From Pedobacter sp. MC2016-05 (GTDB taxonomy: Bacteria; Bacteroidota; Bacteroidia; Sphingobacteriales; Sphingobacteriaceae), in the NCBI RefSeq assembly GCF_026239735.1, contig NZ_JAPIVT010000001.1, positions 248,001 through 312,000 on the forward strand: 64,000 nucleotides of DNA. Direction: 5' to 3'. This document shows, one piece after another, positions 37,040 to 46,791 of the stretch; the stretch's first letter is position 1; each line of letters starts with the position of its first letter. The position numbers and the translations under genes were made by a program. The notes below the pieces were generated by a model, which made no database searches, was not told the DNA's origin, and worked only from the letters and a program-made list of their open reading frames with translations.

Positions 37040-37600
37040 CTATTTTACACGTTCTACATACTCACCTGTACGCGTATCAACTTTAATTTTATCGCCTTGG
37101 TTTACGAACATAGGCACTTTAACCTCCACGCCATTTTCAAGTGTTGCCGCTTTTAATGCGTTGGTAGAAGTATCGCCTTTAACTGCTGGTTCAGAATAGG
37201 TAATTTCAAACTCAGCAAAGTTTGGCAACTGACCCATAATCGCTTCGTCGCTTTCCATTGAAACGATAACACTCATGCCTTCCTTTAAAAATTTGATTGC
37301 AGAACCAAAGAGCGTTTTCTCTACATTGTATTGCTCGTAAGTGTTATTGTCCATTACTACCAGATAATCGCCATCTTCGTAAAGATATTGATAATCGCTA
37401 GTTTCCACACGGCAAATTTCAACAGCCTCGTCTGTACCCATACGAGCCTCAACAATTCTGCCCGATTTAATATTACGGAATTTACCGGTGTAAAAAGCGC
37501 CGCCTTTACCTGGTGTACGGTGATTCCATTCGTCAACAGTAACTAACTCGCCATTTACACGTAAGATGTTACCGTTTTTAATTTCTGATGCTTTAGCCAT
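37040..37600 (-). CDS. efp: Elongation factor P (canonical copy)
   Basis: A 186-residue EF-P with the three usual domains: KOW-like N-terminal (KASEIKNGNIL), the OB middle (ETSDYQYLYEDGDYLVVMD) and the C-terminal GDKIKVDTRTGEYVERVK. The tip of the domain I loop is HRTPGKGGAF, with Lys32 at the site that is modified in many bacteria. EF-P relieves ribosome stalling at proline stretches. A TACCTTTG -7 box (37646-37653, minus strand) and its own terminator suggest separate transcription from the paralogue 129 bases upstream. Confidence 0.95.
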   Translation of the reverse strand: MAKASEIKNGNILRVNGELVTVDEWNHRTPGKGGAFYTGKFRNIKSGRIVEARMGTDEAVEICRVETSDYQYLYEDGDYLVVMDNNTYEQYNVEKTLFGSAIKFLKEGMSVIVSMESDEAIMGQLPNFAEFEITYSEPAVKGDTSTNALKAATLENGVEVKVPMFVNQGDKIKVDTRTGEYVERVK

Positions 37601-37728
37601 ATGATGTGATCCTAATTGGATTTATATTTCAGTTTTTTGTGTCGGCAAAGGTAAAATTATTTTAGTAAAAACCTATAAAGGATTAAGGGATAAGGCTTAA
37701 GGTTTAGGGAAATTTCGAGCTCAAATTT

Positions 37729-38289
37729 TTACTTCACCCGCTCCATGTAATCGCCTGTTTTGGTGTCTACTTTTACTTTATCACCCTGGTTAATGAACAA
37801 TGGAACCCTTATTTCGGCGCCAGTTTCTACAGTGGCATATTTCTGAGCACTTGTAGAAGTGTCACCTTTAACGGCCGGCTCTGTGTAGGTGATTTCCAGC
37901 TCTACATTGTTCGGTAATTGCGCAACAATCGGCTCGTCACTTTCAAAAGCAATGGTTACATTCATGCCTTCTTTCAAAAATTTAATTGAGCTTCCGAAAA
38001 GTAATTTTGGGATGTTATACTGCTCAAAAGTGTTGTTATCCATTACCACAAGATAATCGCCATCTTCATATAAATACTGATAATCATTGGTTTCAACACG
38101 GCAGATGGTCACTTCTTCATCGGTACGGAAACGGTATTCAACAATTTTTCCTGTTTTTACATTGCGCATCCTGGCTTGATAGAATGCCCTCAAATTGCCT
38201 GGCGTACGATGAATATATTCTTCTACGCTCACTAACTCTCCGTTAAAACGAAGCACGTTTCCGCTTTTTACTTCTGATGCTTTTGACAT
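37729..38289 (-). CDS. EF-P paralogue lacking the loop-tip lysine
   Basis: Also 186 residues, with about 70% identity by eye to the downstream copy and no gaps. The first domain differs most: the loop reads HRTPGNLRAF, so Asn32 replaces the modified Lys and Leu-Arg replace Gly-Gly. The central YQYLYEDGDYLVVMDNNT block is unchanged. It must still fold and probably bind the P/E site of the ribosome, but it cannot carry the lysine modification and may act differently. A TAACTTTG -7-like box is at 38326-38333 on the minus strand. Confidence 0.93.
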   Translation of the reverse strand: MSKASEVKSGNVLRFNGELVSVEEYIHRTPGNLRAFYQARMRNVKTGKIVEYRFRTDEEVTICRVETNDYQYLYEDGDYLVVMDNNTFEQYNIPKLLFGSSIKFLKEGMNVTIAFESDEPIVAQLPNNVELEITYTEPAVKGDTSTSAQKYATVETGAEIRVPLFINQGDKVKVDTKTGDYMERVK

Positions 38290-38534
38290 TTTTGTAATGT
38301 GTTATCTTTAAAAATTTTTGAACATCAAAGTTAAAAAAATCAATTTTGATTTGGAAAGTTCCAAGGGAATTCCTTTCGAGCAAAACCTCTGATTACGGGA
38401 TTGCTTTCCCGCATTTTCTTTAATATTTTTGTGAAAATAGAGGTATTGTCGGGCAATCGGGTTTAGATAAAGCGGGCTTGGGCAAGGAACAAGATCTTTT
38501 TTCTATACTTTACGGAAAAAGAAAAACCTTCGTA

Positions 38535-38703
38535 TAAAAGAAATGCCTTTGGGAACCACTCCAAAGGCATAATCAACCTAAACCTCAAACTAAACTATGA
38601 AAAAATTTTTTCGCTTTTTAAAGCTGTATATCTTGTTTCCGTATTACGGAGAATATGATCGTTTTCCTGGGAGAGATAAATTAAAATTTCTTTCTCTTTT
38701 TGG
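38535..38703 (-). ncRNA. Candidate small RNA ending in an intrinsic terminator
   Basis: The minus strand has a full promoter (38709-38738) and, about 165 bases further on, a strong terminator (38543-38570 stem, then TTCTTTT). The stretch between contains no start codon with a plausible frame and includes two short hairpins (CCGTAATACGG at 38639-38649, GCTTTAAAAAGC near 38618) and AAAAAATTTTTT. It lies 250 bases before the EF-P paralogue, so it could also be an attenuated leader of that gene. The Rfam family was not recognised. Confidence 0.55.
38543..38570 (-). terminator. Intrinsic terminator of the small RNA
   Basis: ATGCCTTTGG and CCAAAGGCAT form a perfect 10-base stem with an 8-base loop. 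Only the minus strand has a T-rich tail after the hairpin. Confidence 0.85.
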
Positions 38704-38708
38704 TGGTG

Positions 38709-38738
38709 CAAAGGTAAGAAGTATTCATCAATTACAAA
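38709..38738 (-). promoter_or_regulatory. Promoter of the small RNA
   Basis: On the minus strand TTTG (38735-38738) is followed after 18 bases by TACCTTTG (38709-38716), an exact fit to the Bacteroidota -33/-7 pattern. Transcription would start near 38703. Confidence 0.7.
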
Positions 38739-38817
38739 ATATTTTTATTAAAATTAATTTATAATACAAAGTGATGACAAAAGAAGTGTTTTCTTCTAAA
38801 TGAGTTTTGGGTGTAAA

Positions 38818-39432
38818 CTATTTAAAATCAGCTATTTGAATCTGTTCTGTACAGAAATCGTATTCTTGAATTTGGTTTGAACCGATTATTGTCAACCTGC
38901 GTTTTGTAAAGTTTTCAATTAATTCTCGGTACCAGGTTATCCCCTGAACGTCTAAATTACTCGTGGGTTCATCCAAAAATAATATTGGTGAGTTAGAACA
39001 GCAGGCCAAAGCCAGTTTAGTTCTTTGTTTCATTCCCGATGAGAAGTACTTAATTTCTTTGTTAGCCGATTTCTCTAGACCCAAAATGGAAATCAAAGAT
39101 TTAGCATCAACTCCGGCTGCGAAATTCTTGAACTTGAAATGGAAATCAATTATTTCTTTCAAAGTAAAAGTTTCTACCAGTTCTAAATAAGGAGCAGCTA
39201 AACTGATGTGTGTGTAAATATCCTCTATGGCAATTTCTTTATCATCCGAAAACGAGAGTGTTCCCTCCGATGGTGTTAAACTTCCAGTTAAAACACTCAA
39301 TAAAGTAGATTTCCCTGAACCATTGGGACCTAAAATAGCATAACTGTTGCCAGTGCTGAATTCGGTGCTGAGATTTCTAAAAATCCATTCTTTATTAAAC
39401 CTTCTGCCAACATGATTTAAAACGATCTTCAT
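38818..39432 (-). CDS. ABC transporter ATP-binding protein
   Basis: A 204-residue ATPase with Walker A GPNGSGKST near 35-43, signature FSSGMKQR and Walker B ILFLDEPTSNLD. No permease gene is adjacent. The signature SSGM, rather than SGGQ, resembles ATPases of CcmA/heme-export-like or ABC-2 type exporters. The longer frame from 39480 overlaps the GNAT gene, so the Met at 39432 (MKIVLNHVGRRF) is preferred; that still overlaps nothing. Substrate unknown. Confidence 0.85.
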   Translation of the reverse strand: MKIVLNHVGRRFNKEWIFRNLSTEFSTGNSYAILGPNGSGKSTLLSVLTGSLTPSEGTLSFSDDKEIAIEDIYTHISLAAPYLELVETFTLKEIIDFHFKFKNFAAGVDAKSLISILGLEKSANKEIKYFSSGMKQRTKLALACCSNSPILFLDEPTSNLDVQGITWYRELIENFTKRRLTIIGSNQIQEYDFCTEQIQIADFK

Positions 39433-39452
39433 TAAAGGTTTTGTGATTAGGA

Positions 39453-39914
39453 TTAAACGTTCAGCAATTTGGCCATGCAAACACTATTGTCTACACCAAT
39501 ATACTGACCATAGTTTGGTGTAACCTCGTAGCCACTTTTCTGGTATAAAGCAATGGCTTCTGGTTGCTTTTTGCCTGTTTCTAAAACCGCTTGACTAAAG
39601 CCTAATTCGGCAGCCCAATTTTCCAGTTCAGATAAAACTGTGGCTGCAATACCTTGTTTTCTATAACTAGGATGAACAAACATGCGTTTAACTTCGGCTG
39701 CTGCTGTAGAGAAGGGTTTTATTGCGCCACAAGCAATAGGAATTTCTTTTTGATAGGCAACAACAACTTCTTTAATCGCATCTAATTTATTAAATTGAGC
39801 ATAAAAGGCATGTTCACCACCATCTTTAATGGCTAAATCTTTATCTAACAAAATAACCAGTTCTCGAAAATCAGCGTTGTCTGAATGGGTTCTGATTAGC
39901 GTCAAATTGCTCAT
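39453..39914 (-). CDS. GNAT family N-acetyltransferase
   Basis: A 153-residue protein with the acetyl-CoA loop (VHPSYRKQGIAATVLSELE) of GNAT enzymes and the following LETGKKQPEAIALYQKSGY strand-helix, typical for a small-molecule acetyltransferase. It lies between lpxA and the ABC ATPase gene on the same strand. The substrate cannot be told from sequence. Confidence 0.9.
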   Translation of the reverse strand: MSNLTLIRTHSDNADFRELVILLDKDLAIKDGGEHAFYAQFNKLDAIKEVVVAYQKEIPIACGAIKPFSTAAAEVKRMFVHPSYRKQGIAATVLSELENWAAELGFSQAVLETGKKQPEAIALYQKSGYEVTPNYGQYIGVDNSVCMAKLLNV

Positions 39915-39952
39915 GAATAATTGCTTTAAGCTTTGGTCTTTCTGCTGTAGCC

Positions 39953-40738
39953 TTAGCTGCCCATTCCGAAACCTTTCATCACACCACGGTTAGAATTGCG
40001 AATGAAATCTACAATTTCATCACGAATTTCCGTTGGTTTGAATTCGGCCTCGATCATGTCTAGAGCCTTGGTTACGTTATTGTGTTTTACAAAAAGAACA
40101 CGGTAAATTTCCTGAATCTCATCAATCTGTTCGTTGGTAAAACCCCTTCTGCGCAAGCCAACGGAATTAATACCAGCATAAGAAAGTGGCTCACGGGCAG
40201 CCTTAACATACGGAGGAACATCTTTACGAACCAAGGATCCGCCAGTCACAAATGCGTAAGAACCAACCTTAACAAATTGGTGAATAGCCACCAAGCCAGC
40301 AAGAACAACATTGTTTCCAATGGTAATGTGCCCGGCAAGAGTGGTGCTGTTAGAGAAAATACAATTGTTGCCTACCTCACAATCATGTGCGATGTGGGAA
40401 TAAGCCTGGATTAAACAGTTGCTGCCAATTGTTGTTTTCCATTTATCTTTTGTTCCCCGGTTTATCGTTACGCACTCACGAATGGTGGTATTATCACCAA
40501 TTTCGGCAGTAGTAACCTCGCCGGCGAATTTCAAATCCTGAGGCTCTCCAGAAATTACTGCTCCTGGGAAAATTCGGCAGTTTTTGCCAATACGAGCACC
40601 GTCCATAATCGTTACGTTCGAGCCAATCCAGGTTCCTTCTCCAATGACAACGTCTTTATGTATCACTACAAAAGGTTCAATTACCACATTTTCGGCAATT
40701 TTGGCTTGAGGATGTATGTATGCTAAAGGTTGTATCAT
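39953..40738 (-). CDS. lpxA: LpxA, UDP-GlcNAc acyltransferase
   Basis: A 261-residue left-handed beta-helix enzyme that starts lipid A synthesis by moving an acyl chain from acyl-ACP to UDP-GlcNAc. Hexapeptide repeats run from residue ~5 to ~185, and the AYSHIAHDCEVGNNC segment holds the catalytic His. The C-terminal helical part carries KFKPTEIRDEI-like ACP binding. The gene overlaps the LpxC/FabZ stop by one base; the three lpx genes form one operon. Confidence 0.96.
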   Translation of the reverse strand: MIQPLAYIHPQAKIAENVVIEPFVVIHKDVVIGEGTWIGSNVTIMDGARIGKNCRIFPGAVISGEPQDLKFAGEVTTAEIGDNTTIRECVTINRGTKDKWKTTIGSNCLIQAYSHIAHDCEVGNNCIFSNSTTLAGHITIGNNVVLAGLVAIHQFVKVGSYAFVTGGSLVRKDVPPYVKAAREPLSYAGINSVGLRRRGFTNEQIDEIQEIYRVLFVKHNNVTKALDMIEAEFKPTEIRDEIVDFIRNSNRGVMKGFGMGS

Positions 40739-42150
40739 TATTGGGTTGGTTCTGCTTGTTTAACTTTTGAAATTTGAGCCATCATCTCGGCTTCTACAAC
40801 GATTTTTTCCCCAACCATGCCAACACCTTTCATCTGAGCAATACCTCTTCTGATGGGTTCCAGCAAGTCGCAGCGGAAAACTATCGTGTCGCCTGGAAGA
40901 ACCTGAGCTCTAAAACGAACGTTATCGATTTTTAAAAAATAGGTAAGGTAATTACTTGGATCTGGAACGGTACTTAAAACTAAAATGCCACCCACTTGTG
41001 CCATCGCCTCGATTTGAATTACACCAGGAAATACCGGTGCGCCAGGGAAATGCCCTTTAAAAAACTCTTCATTCATGGTTACGTTTTTAACACCCACAAC
41101 ATGGTTTTTAGAAAGCTCCAGAATTTTATCTACAAATAAAAACGGCTGCCGATGAGGCAAAATTTCCATAATCTGTACCACATCATACAACGGCTTAGCA
41201 CTTGGATCGTACACTTTCTGAATTTTTTTGTTTTTTTCCTTTTTAATAGCGGCTTTTATCTTTTTAGCAAAAGCTACGTTAGCGGCATGGCCCGGACGAG
41301 CTGCCATAATATGACCTTTTAAGTGCATACCAACCAAAGCTAAATCGCCAATCATATCCAATAATTTATGACGAGCAGGCTCGTTTTGATAGCGTAACTC
41401 CATATTGTTTAAAATACCTTGTGGAGCCACATCAATATCGGCACGGTTAAAAAGTTTAGCTAAATGGCTTAACTCGTCCTTAGTAACTTCTTTGTCAACA
41501 ATAACTATGGCGTTATTTAAATCTCCTCCCTTAATCAAGTTATGAGAAAGCTGATATTCTAACTCATGTAAGAAACAAAAAGTACGGCAAGAAGCAATTT
41601 CTTTTTTAAACTCGGCAATGGTGTTGATGCCAGCATGTTGGCTGCCCAAAACCGGCGAGTTATAGTCAATCATACAAGTAAAGCGGTAGTCATCTAAAGG
41701 CATAGCCACGATTTCAACTTTTCTGTCTTCTTCTGTATAAGTGATGTTATGAGGAATGGTAAAATATTCACGATCGGCATTTTGTTCAACTAACCCAACT
41801 TGTTCCAATAAATCAATAAACTGGATGGAACTGCCATCCATAATCGGGGTTTCCGGACCATCAAGCTTAATTAGAATGTTGTCTAAGTCCATCCCTACAA
41901 GCGAGGCCATTACATGTTCAACTGTACTGACGCTTGCACCATTTTGTGTAATAGTTGTTCCACGAGAAGTATCGGTTACATTATCTGCATCAGCATCAAT
42001 AATCGGTTGTCCATCTAAATCAATACGTTGAAATTTAAAGCCATGATTTTCAGGCGCAGGGCAAAAAGTAAGGGTAACATTAGCGCCTGTGTGTAAACCG
42101 ACACCTGCAGCTGATATTTCTTGTTTAATCGTCTTTTGTCTAACGTTCAT
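40738..42150 (-). CDS. lpxC-fabZ: Bifunctional LpxC deacetylase / FabZ dehydratase
   Basis: A 470-residue fusion common in Bacteroidota. Residues 1-~305 are LpxC, a zinc deacetylase acting on UDP-3-O-acyl-GlcNAc: [12 protein letters not shown] has zinc ligand His79 and [13 protein letters not shown] holds the other zinc ligands. Residues ~320-470 are FabZ, with [12 protein letters not shown] and [12 protein letters not shown], where His and Glu are catalytic, dehydrating beta-hydroxyacyl-ACP. The fusion ties fatty-acid supply to lipid A synthesis. It overlaps lpxD by 11 bases. Confidence 0.97.
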   Translation of the reverse strand: MNVRQKTIKQEISAAGVGLHTGANVTLTFCPAPENHGFKFQRIDLDGQPIIDADADNVTDTSRGTTITQNGASVSTVEHVMASLVGMDLDNILIKLDGPETPIMDGSSIQFIDLLEQVGLVEQNADREYFTIPHNITYTEEDRKVEIVAMPLDDYRFTCMIDYNSPVLGSQHAGINTIAEFKKEIASCRTFCFLHELEYQLSHNLIKGGDLNNAIVIVDKEVTKDELSHLAKLFNRADIDVAPQGILNNMELRYQNEPARHKLLDMIGDLALVGMHLKGHIMAARPGHAANVAFAKKIKAAIKKEKNKKIQKVYDPSAKPLYDVVQIMEILPHRQPFLFVDKILELSKNHVVGVKNVTMNEEFFKGHFPGAPVFPGVIQIEAMAQVGGILVLSTVPDPSNYLTYFLKIDNVRFRAQVLPGDTIVFRCDLLEPIRRGIAQMKGVGMVGEKIVVEAEMMAQISKVKQAEPTQ

Positions 42151-43216
42151 TGTGTATTGTATTCTTTTCCAATTCGGCGGTGAGCCTTTCCAATTCTTTT
42201 TCTAAAGCGTTTATTCTTTTTTCTACATCTGGTAGATGTTTAAAAATTACCGAGGCACGCATCCAGTTACGCAGGGGTTGCGCCGGACTACCATGCCATT
42301 GTTTATTTTCTTCAGTGATGTTGAAATTAATCCCGGCCTGTGCACCAATTTGAGTGCCTTTAGCTAAAGTTAAATGCCCTGCAATACCAACCTGGCCGCC
42401 AACAACACTGTTAGGACCGATTTTCGTGCTTCCAGATATACCAGATTGCGCTGCCAAAACGGTGTTTTCCCCAATTTCCACATTGTGGGCAATCTGAATC
42501 AGGTTGTCGATTTTTGCGCCTTTTTTTACAATAGTCGAACCCATTGTAGCGCGATCTACAGTTGTATTTGCACCGATTTCGACATCATCTTCTATAATAA
42601 CATTTCCAATTTGAGGAATCTTATTGTACGTTCCATCTTTCTGCGGAGCAAATCCAAAACCATCACTTCCGATTACGGTATTGGAATGAATGATTACCCG
42701 ATTGCCAACAATGGAGTTGTGATAAATTTTTACACCTGGAAAAAAAATGCTGTTTTCGCCAACTTTGGAATTTGCTCCAACAAATGTTTGTGCATTTAAC
42801 CTGCTGCCATCGCCTATTACCACATTTTCGGCAACATAGGCAAAGGCATCAATAAAAACATTTTTGCCAATTTTAGCCGATGGATGCACGAAAGCTAACT
42901 TATCAATACCAGATTGGGCCGCTTGTGCGTTTACCGCTTCGTTGTATTTATCCAATAAAACAGTAAATGAACTATATGGATTATCAACACGAATTAATGT
43001 GCTTGTATAGGGTTGTGTAGGGGCGAAATCCTTTGAAACGATAACTACAGACGCCTGCGTAGAATACAGGAAGTTTTCATACTTCGGGTTAGAAAGAAAA
43101 GACAAGGAGCCTTCTTTACCATCTTCTATTTTGGAAAGTTCGGTAACGGCTGCATCGGGGTTACCATCGATGGAACCGTTTAAAAACTCGCTTATCTGCT
43201 TTGCAGTAAATTGCAT
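42140..43216 (-). CDS. lpxD: LpxD, UDP-3-O-acylglucosamine N-acyltransferase
   Basis: A 358-residue acyltransferase that adds the second acyl chain. The N-terminal uridine-binding domain (~100 residues) is followed by hexapeptide repeats, with [14 protein letters not shown] carrying the catalytic His, and a C-terminal helix ([15 protein letters not shown]). It is the first gene of the lpx operon, and a good promoter is upstream. Bacteroidota use N-acyl selectivity for branched and longer chains. Confidence 0.96.
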   Translation of the reverse strand: MQFTAKQISEFLNGSIDGNPDAAVTELSKIEDGKEGSLSFLSNPKYENFLYSTQASVVIVSKDFAPTQPYTSTLIRVDNPYSSFTVLLDKYNEAVNAQAAQSGIDKLAFVHPSAKIGKNVFIDAFAYVAENVVIGDGSRLNAQTFVGANSKVGENSIFFPGVKIYHNSIVGNRVIIHSNTVIGSDGFGFAPQKDGTYNKIPQIGNVIIEDDVEIGANTTVDRATMGSTIVKKGAKIDNLIQIAHNVEIGENTVLAAQSGISGSTKIGPNSVVGGQVGIAGHLTLAKGTQIGAQAGINFNITEENKQWHGSPAQPLRNWMRASVIFKHLPDVEKRINALEKELERLTAELEKNTIHNER

Positions 43217-43220
43217 CGTA

Positions 43221-43251
43221 CAAAGGTATATGTTAAATTGATATGAACAAA
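43221..43251 (-). promoter_or_regulatory. Promoter of the lpx operon
   Basis: On the minus strand TTTG (43248-43251) precedes TACCTTTG (43221-43228) by 19 bases. It sits just upstream of the lpxD start. Confidence 0.7.
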
Positions 43252-43338
43252 AAAACCTATCAAGGTTAAACCGTGTATATTTTACACAATAGTAAGACTT
43301 AAAACGGCAGTAAAAGTTAAATATTTTGTTAATTAATC

Positions 43339-44562
43339 TTAAATCCCCCTTGGGTAGCAGAGAATATATTTCTCTACTGTTTTCTGCAAGGATTCCAGGT
43401 TCGATAAATCCGAAGCTTTGGCAATATCAACAATATCGTTATTTTTCATTAAAATTTTGATGTTTCCAACCCCGGCATTGTAAGCCCGGTTTTGTATCGC
43501 ATCGGTAAACACAAAATATCTGGCTTCTTCAGGCTTAATTCCAAGTAAAGCAACGGTAGCGTCTTTTAAGAAATTAACCCGATCTACAGGTGCCCTTTCA
43601 TTGCTCATTTCTACTTTATATAAATTTCTTGAGGTAAGCATCTGGCAAAGAGTTGATAGTATTTTATCAGGATGTTTTACCCAAACCTTCACTGCGGCGT
43701 ATATATCCTGATCATCCAGATTGGTGAAGTGCTCCAGATTTTCGTGCTGCGAAAAGAAGTTGTTTTCGCTGATATCATGATCGAAAAAATACTTTAATGA
43801 AGGCGCTGCAAATAAATCTTCGCCTGCGGACGATAGTTCCTTTGCCCTTTCCAGTAATTTCACCAGAATCATCTCCCCAGCGATAACCGTTTTGTGCAAA
43901 TAAACCTGCCAATACATTAAACGGCGGGCGATAAGAAATTTTTCAATTGAATAGATTCCTTTTTCTTCGATCACTAAATCATCATCAAATACATTAAACA
44001 TTTTGATAATCCGATCGAAACTGATTACCCCTTCACTTACTCCAGTAAAAAAGCTATCGCGGTTTAGGTAATCCATCCTATCTAAATCCAGCTGCCCAGA
44101 AATCAATTGATGAAGAAATCTTTTCGGGTAGGTGCCATTAAATACTTCAATTGCATGAGTTAGTTTGCCACTAAAATGATCATTCAAATCATACATCAGC
44201 TTTGCTGAAATATCTTCGTGTTTAATGCCTGTAACCAGCGAGTGTTCTAGGGCATGCGAAAATGGACCGTGGCCAATATCGTGTAGTAAAATAGCCAGTA
44301 TAGCCGCTTCTTCTTCTCCCTCGGTTATAGTATTGCCCTTACTTCTTAAAACTTCGATAGCCAAACCCATGAGGTGCATGGCGCCTAAAGCGTGATGAAA
44401 ACGGGTATGTAAAGCACCTGGATATACCAAATGCGTCATTCCAAGTTGTTTTATATAACGTAAACGCTGGAAATAGGGATGCGAAATGACATCGTAAACC
44501 AGTTCTGAGGGAATGTTGATGAAACCGTAAACCGGATCGTTTATTATTTTCTTCTTATTCAA
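43339..44562 (-). CDS. HD domain phosphohydrolase
   Basis: A 407-residue protein with the HD metal motif: [10 protein letters not shown] gives the first His and [16 protein letters not shown] the HD and following His. It resembles the dGTPase-like or SAMHD1-like HD proteins that act on nucleotides. Bacteroidota often keep this gene next to the lpx operon. Its substrate is not known. It is transcribed toward lpxD. Confidence 0.9.
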   Translation of the reverse strand: MNKKKIINDPVYGFINIPSELVYDVISHPYFQRLRYIKQLGMTHLVYPGALHTRFHHALGAMHLMGLAIEVLRSKGNTITEGEEEAAILAILLHDIGHGPFSHALEHSLVTGIKHEDISAKLMYDLNDHFSGKLTHAIEVFNGTYPKRFLHQLISGQLDLDRMDYLNRDSFFTGVSEGVISFDRIIKMFNVFDDDLVIEEKGIYSIEKFLIARRLMYWQVYLHKTVIAGEMILVKLLERAKELSSAGEDLFAAPSLKYFFDHDISENNFFSQHENLEHFTNLDDQDIYAAVKVWVKHPDKILSTLCQMLTSRNLYKVEMSNERAPVDRVNFLKDATVALLGIKPEEARYFVFTDAIQNRAYNAGVGNIKILMKNNDIVDIAKASDLSNLESLQKTVEKYILCYPRGI

Positions 44563-44673
44563 TCGTTAAAAATAGTTAAATAGATAGATACGGTACAAAA
44601 ATTGCTATTTTTATTTATAGATTGATTTACCCGCCAAAATAAAAAGGCAATACATACCTATTTTTACAAAAAC

Positions 44674-46227
44674 ATGCAAGAAACTAAAATATTGTGGGCC
44701 GATGACGAAATTGACCTATTAAAACCACATATACTTTTATTAAATGATAAAGGTTACGCAGTAACCACTTTTACCAACGGTAACGATGCCCTCGAAGCTT
44801 TCGGAAAAACCCATTTCGACCTTGTTTTTTTAGATGAAAATATGCCTGGAATGAGTGGCATTGAAACCCTGTCTGCCATCAAAAATCTTAATCCGGATGT
44901 GCCTGTTGTACTCATCACCAAAAGTGAAGAAGAAAACCTTATGGAGGATGCGATTGGAAGTAAAATCGACGATTATCTAATCAAACCGGTAAACCCGAAA
45001 CAGGTTTTATTAACGATTAAAAAGTTGATTGATAACAAACGTTTGGTAAGCGAGAAAACATCAATGGCTTACCAACAGGATTTTCGCCGTTTGGGGATGA
45101 CCCTTGGCGACAGATTGAATTATGAAGAATGGGTAGATGTCTACAAAAAAATAGTTTTCTGGGAACTGGAACTGGAGAAGCTGGACGACCCACAAATGCA
45201 TGAGATTTTAACCATGCAGAAACAGGAAGCGAATACACAGTTCACCAAATTTATTGAAGAAAATTATCTCAACTGGATTAAGAACAAGGACCAGGCGCCT
45301 TTGCTTTCTAACGAATTGTTGAAGAAAAAAGCTTTCCCACATATTAATGATACCACGCCGGTATTTTTTATTCTGATCGATAATTTGCGTTATGATCAAT
45401 GGAAAATTATTAACCCCTTAATTTCTGAATATTTTAGAATTGACGAGGAAGATATGTACACTAGCATTTTGCCAACAGCAACCCAATATGCCCGTAATTC
45501 GATTTTTTCAGGTTTAATGCCTTTGGATATGGAAAAGCGGTTTCCACAGCTTTGGCAAAATGATGATGATGAGGGCGGAAAAAATATGCATGAAGAGGCT
45601 TTCCTGGCCGACAACATCAAGCGTAGCTTAAGAAAAGATTGCAAATTCAGTTATAATAAGATTTTAACATTTGAGCAAGGGAAAGATTTGGTTGAGCAAA
45701 CCAATAACCTGCTTCAGAATGATTTCAATGCAATTGTTTTCAATTTTGTTGATATGCTAAGTCATGCCCGTACCGACATGCAGATGATCCGTGAATTAGC
45801 AAACGACGATGCGGCTTACCGTTCGCTAACGTTATCCTGGTTTGAGCATTCTCCGCTTTGGGATTTATTAAAGAAAATTTCGCAGAAACAAGTTAAAGTG
45901 ATCATCACCACCGATCATGGAACTATTCGTGTTAAAAAACCGGTTAAGGTTATTGGCGACAGGGCGACGAACACAAATTTAAGGTACAAACAAGGCAGAA
46001 ACCTGAATTTTAATGCTAAAGAGGTTTTTCTGATTAAAAACCCTCATGATGCATTATTGCCAAAAATCAATATCAGCAGTAGTTATATTTTTGCCCGTGA
46101 AGATAGCTATTTCGTTTATCCAAATAACTACAACCAGTTTGTAAATTACTACAATGAAACATTTCAGCATGGAGGAATTTCGTTGGAAGAAATGATTATT
46201 CCGGTGGTAACCTATTCGCCAAGATAA
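44674..46227 (+). CDS. porX: PorX-type response regulator with PglZ domain
   Basis: A 517-residue protein. Residues 1-120 are a receiver domain: DD at 10-11, phosphoacceptor Asp54 (VFLDENMPG), Thr/Lys in LITK and the KP motif near 104. Residues ~205-510 belong to the PglZ / alkaline-phosphatase fold (FILIDNLRYDQW, TTDHGTIRV), a phosphodiesterase active on cyclic oligonucleotides in known PorX. PorX controls type IX secretion in Porphyromonas and Flavobacterium, with PorY as kinase and SigP as sigma partner. It is divergent from the HD gene and is followed by a terminator-like hairpin. Confidence 0.94.
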   Translation: MQETKILWADDEIDLLKPHILLLNDKGYAVTTFTNGNDALEAFGKTHFDLVFLDENMPGMSGIETLSAIKNLNPDVPVVLITKSEEENLMEDAIGSKIDDYLIKPVNPKQVLLTIKKLIDNKRLVSEKTSMAYQQDFRRLGMTLGDRLNYEEWVDVYKKIVFWELELEKLDDPQMHEILTMQKQEANTQFTKFIEENYLNWIKNKDQAPLLSNELLKKKAFPHINDTTPVFFILIDNLRYDQWKIINPLISEYFRIDEEDMYTSILPTATQYARNSIFSGLMPLDMEKRFPQLWQNDDDEGGKNMHEEAFLADNIKRSLRKDCKFSYNKILTFEQGKDLVEQTNNLLQNDFNAIVFNFVDMLSHARTDMQMIRELANDDAAYRSLTLSWFEHSPLWDLLKKISQKQVKVIITTDHGTIRVKKPVKVIGDRATNTNLRYKQGRNLNFNAKEVFLIKNPHDALLPKINISSSYIFAREDSYFVYPNNYNQFVNYYNETFQHGGISLEEMIIPVVTYSPR

Positions 46228-46252
46228 TATCTAAACCCTAAAGCGGAATAAG

Positions 46253-46290
46253 AAGGCAAAAGCAATGCATTTATGTATTACTTTTGCCTT
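46253..46290 (+). terminator. Hairpin after porX
   Basis: AAGGCAAAAG and CTTTTGCCTT are perfect inverted arms around an 18-base loop. The right arm also holds a TACTTTTG -7 box (46279-46286) for tsaE, so it may work either as terminator or as promoter element. Confidence 0.6.
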
Positions 46291-46302
46291 TATTAATTTA
46301 AA

Positions 46303-46719
46303 ATGGAGATAGCAATTAACGGTTTATCAGATTTGCCTCAGGTAGCGCAACAACTTTTAGAATTTTCTAAGGGGGAAAAGATTTTCATTTTCGATGGGGA
46401 AATGGGCGCAGGCAAAACCACTTTTATTAAAATTTTTTGCAAAACATTAGGCGTACAGGATGTGGTTTCGAGCCCAACTTATTCTATCGTAAATGAATAC
46501 GAAAGTCCTAACGGTTCGGTATTTCATTTTGATTTTTACCGCATCAAAGATATTCAGGAAGCATACGATTTAGGCTACGAAGAGTACTTTTATGGTGGAG
46601 GCATTTGTTTGATTGAATGGCCTGAAAGAGTAGCCGAGTTATTGCCAGCTCATCTTGTAAAAGTTGAGATAGCTATTGTCGATGAGTATCGGAGAGTATT
46701 CAGTTTCAGTAAGGTATAA
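46303..46719 (+). CDS. tsaE: TsaE, ATPase for tRNA t6A modification
   Basis: A 138-residue P-loop protein with Walker A GEMGAGKTT at 32-40 and SSPTYSIVNEY after it, plus the LIEWPERV motif. It is the ATPase partner of TsaB/TsaD in threonylcarbamoyladenosine formation at tRNA position 37. It stands before the alanine dehydrogenase gene with its own -7 box. Confidence 0.96.
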   Translation: MEIAINGLSDLPQVAQQLLEFSKGEKIFIFDGEMGAGKTTFIKIFCKTLGVQDVVSSPTYSIVNEYESPNGSVFHFDFYRIKDIQEAYDLGYEEYFYGGGICLIEWPERVAELLPAHLVKVEIAIVDEYRRVFSFSKV

Positions 46720-46791
46720 CATTTAGTTTTCCAATAATTAATAGATTTTCCGTACCTTGAACAACCTAAAACTAACATATTTTTAAGCAGC

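Noticed and set aside
38597..38764. Plus-strand frame of 55 codons
   Set aside because: Antisense to the candidate small RNA, its start is next to the terminator and its end lies beyond the minus-strand promoter; composition is not convincing.
41956..41971. TGTTCCACGAGAAGTA as a third parS site
   Set aside because: Lies inside lpxC coding sequence and matches only the left half of the palindrome.
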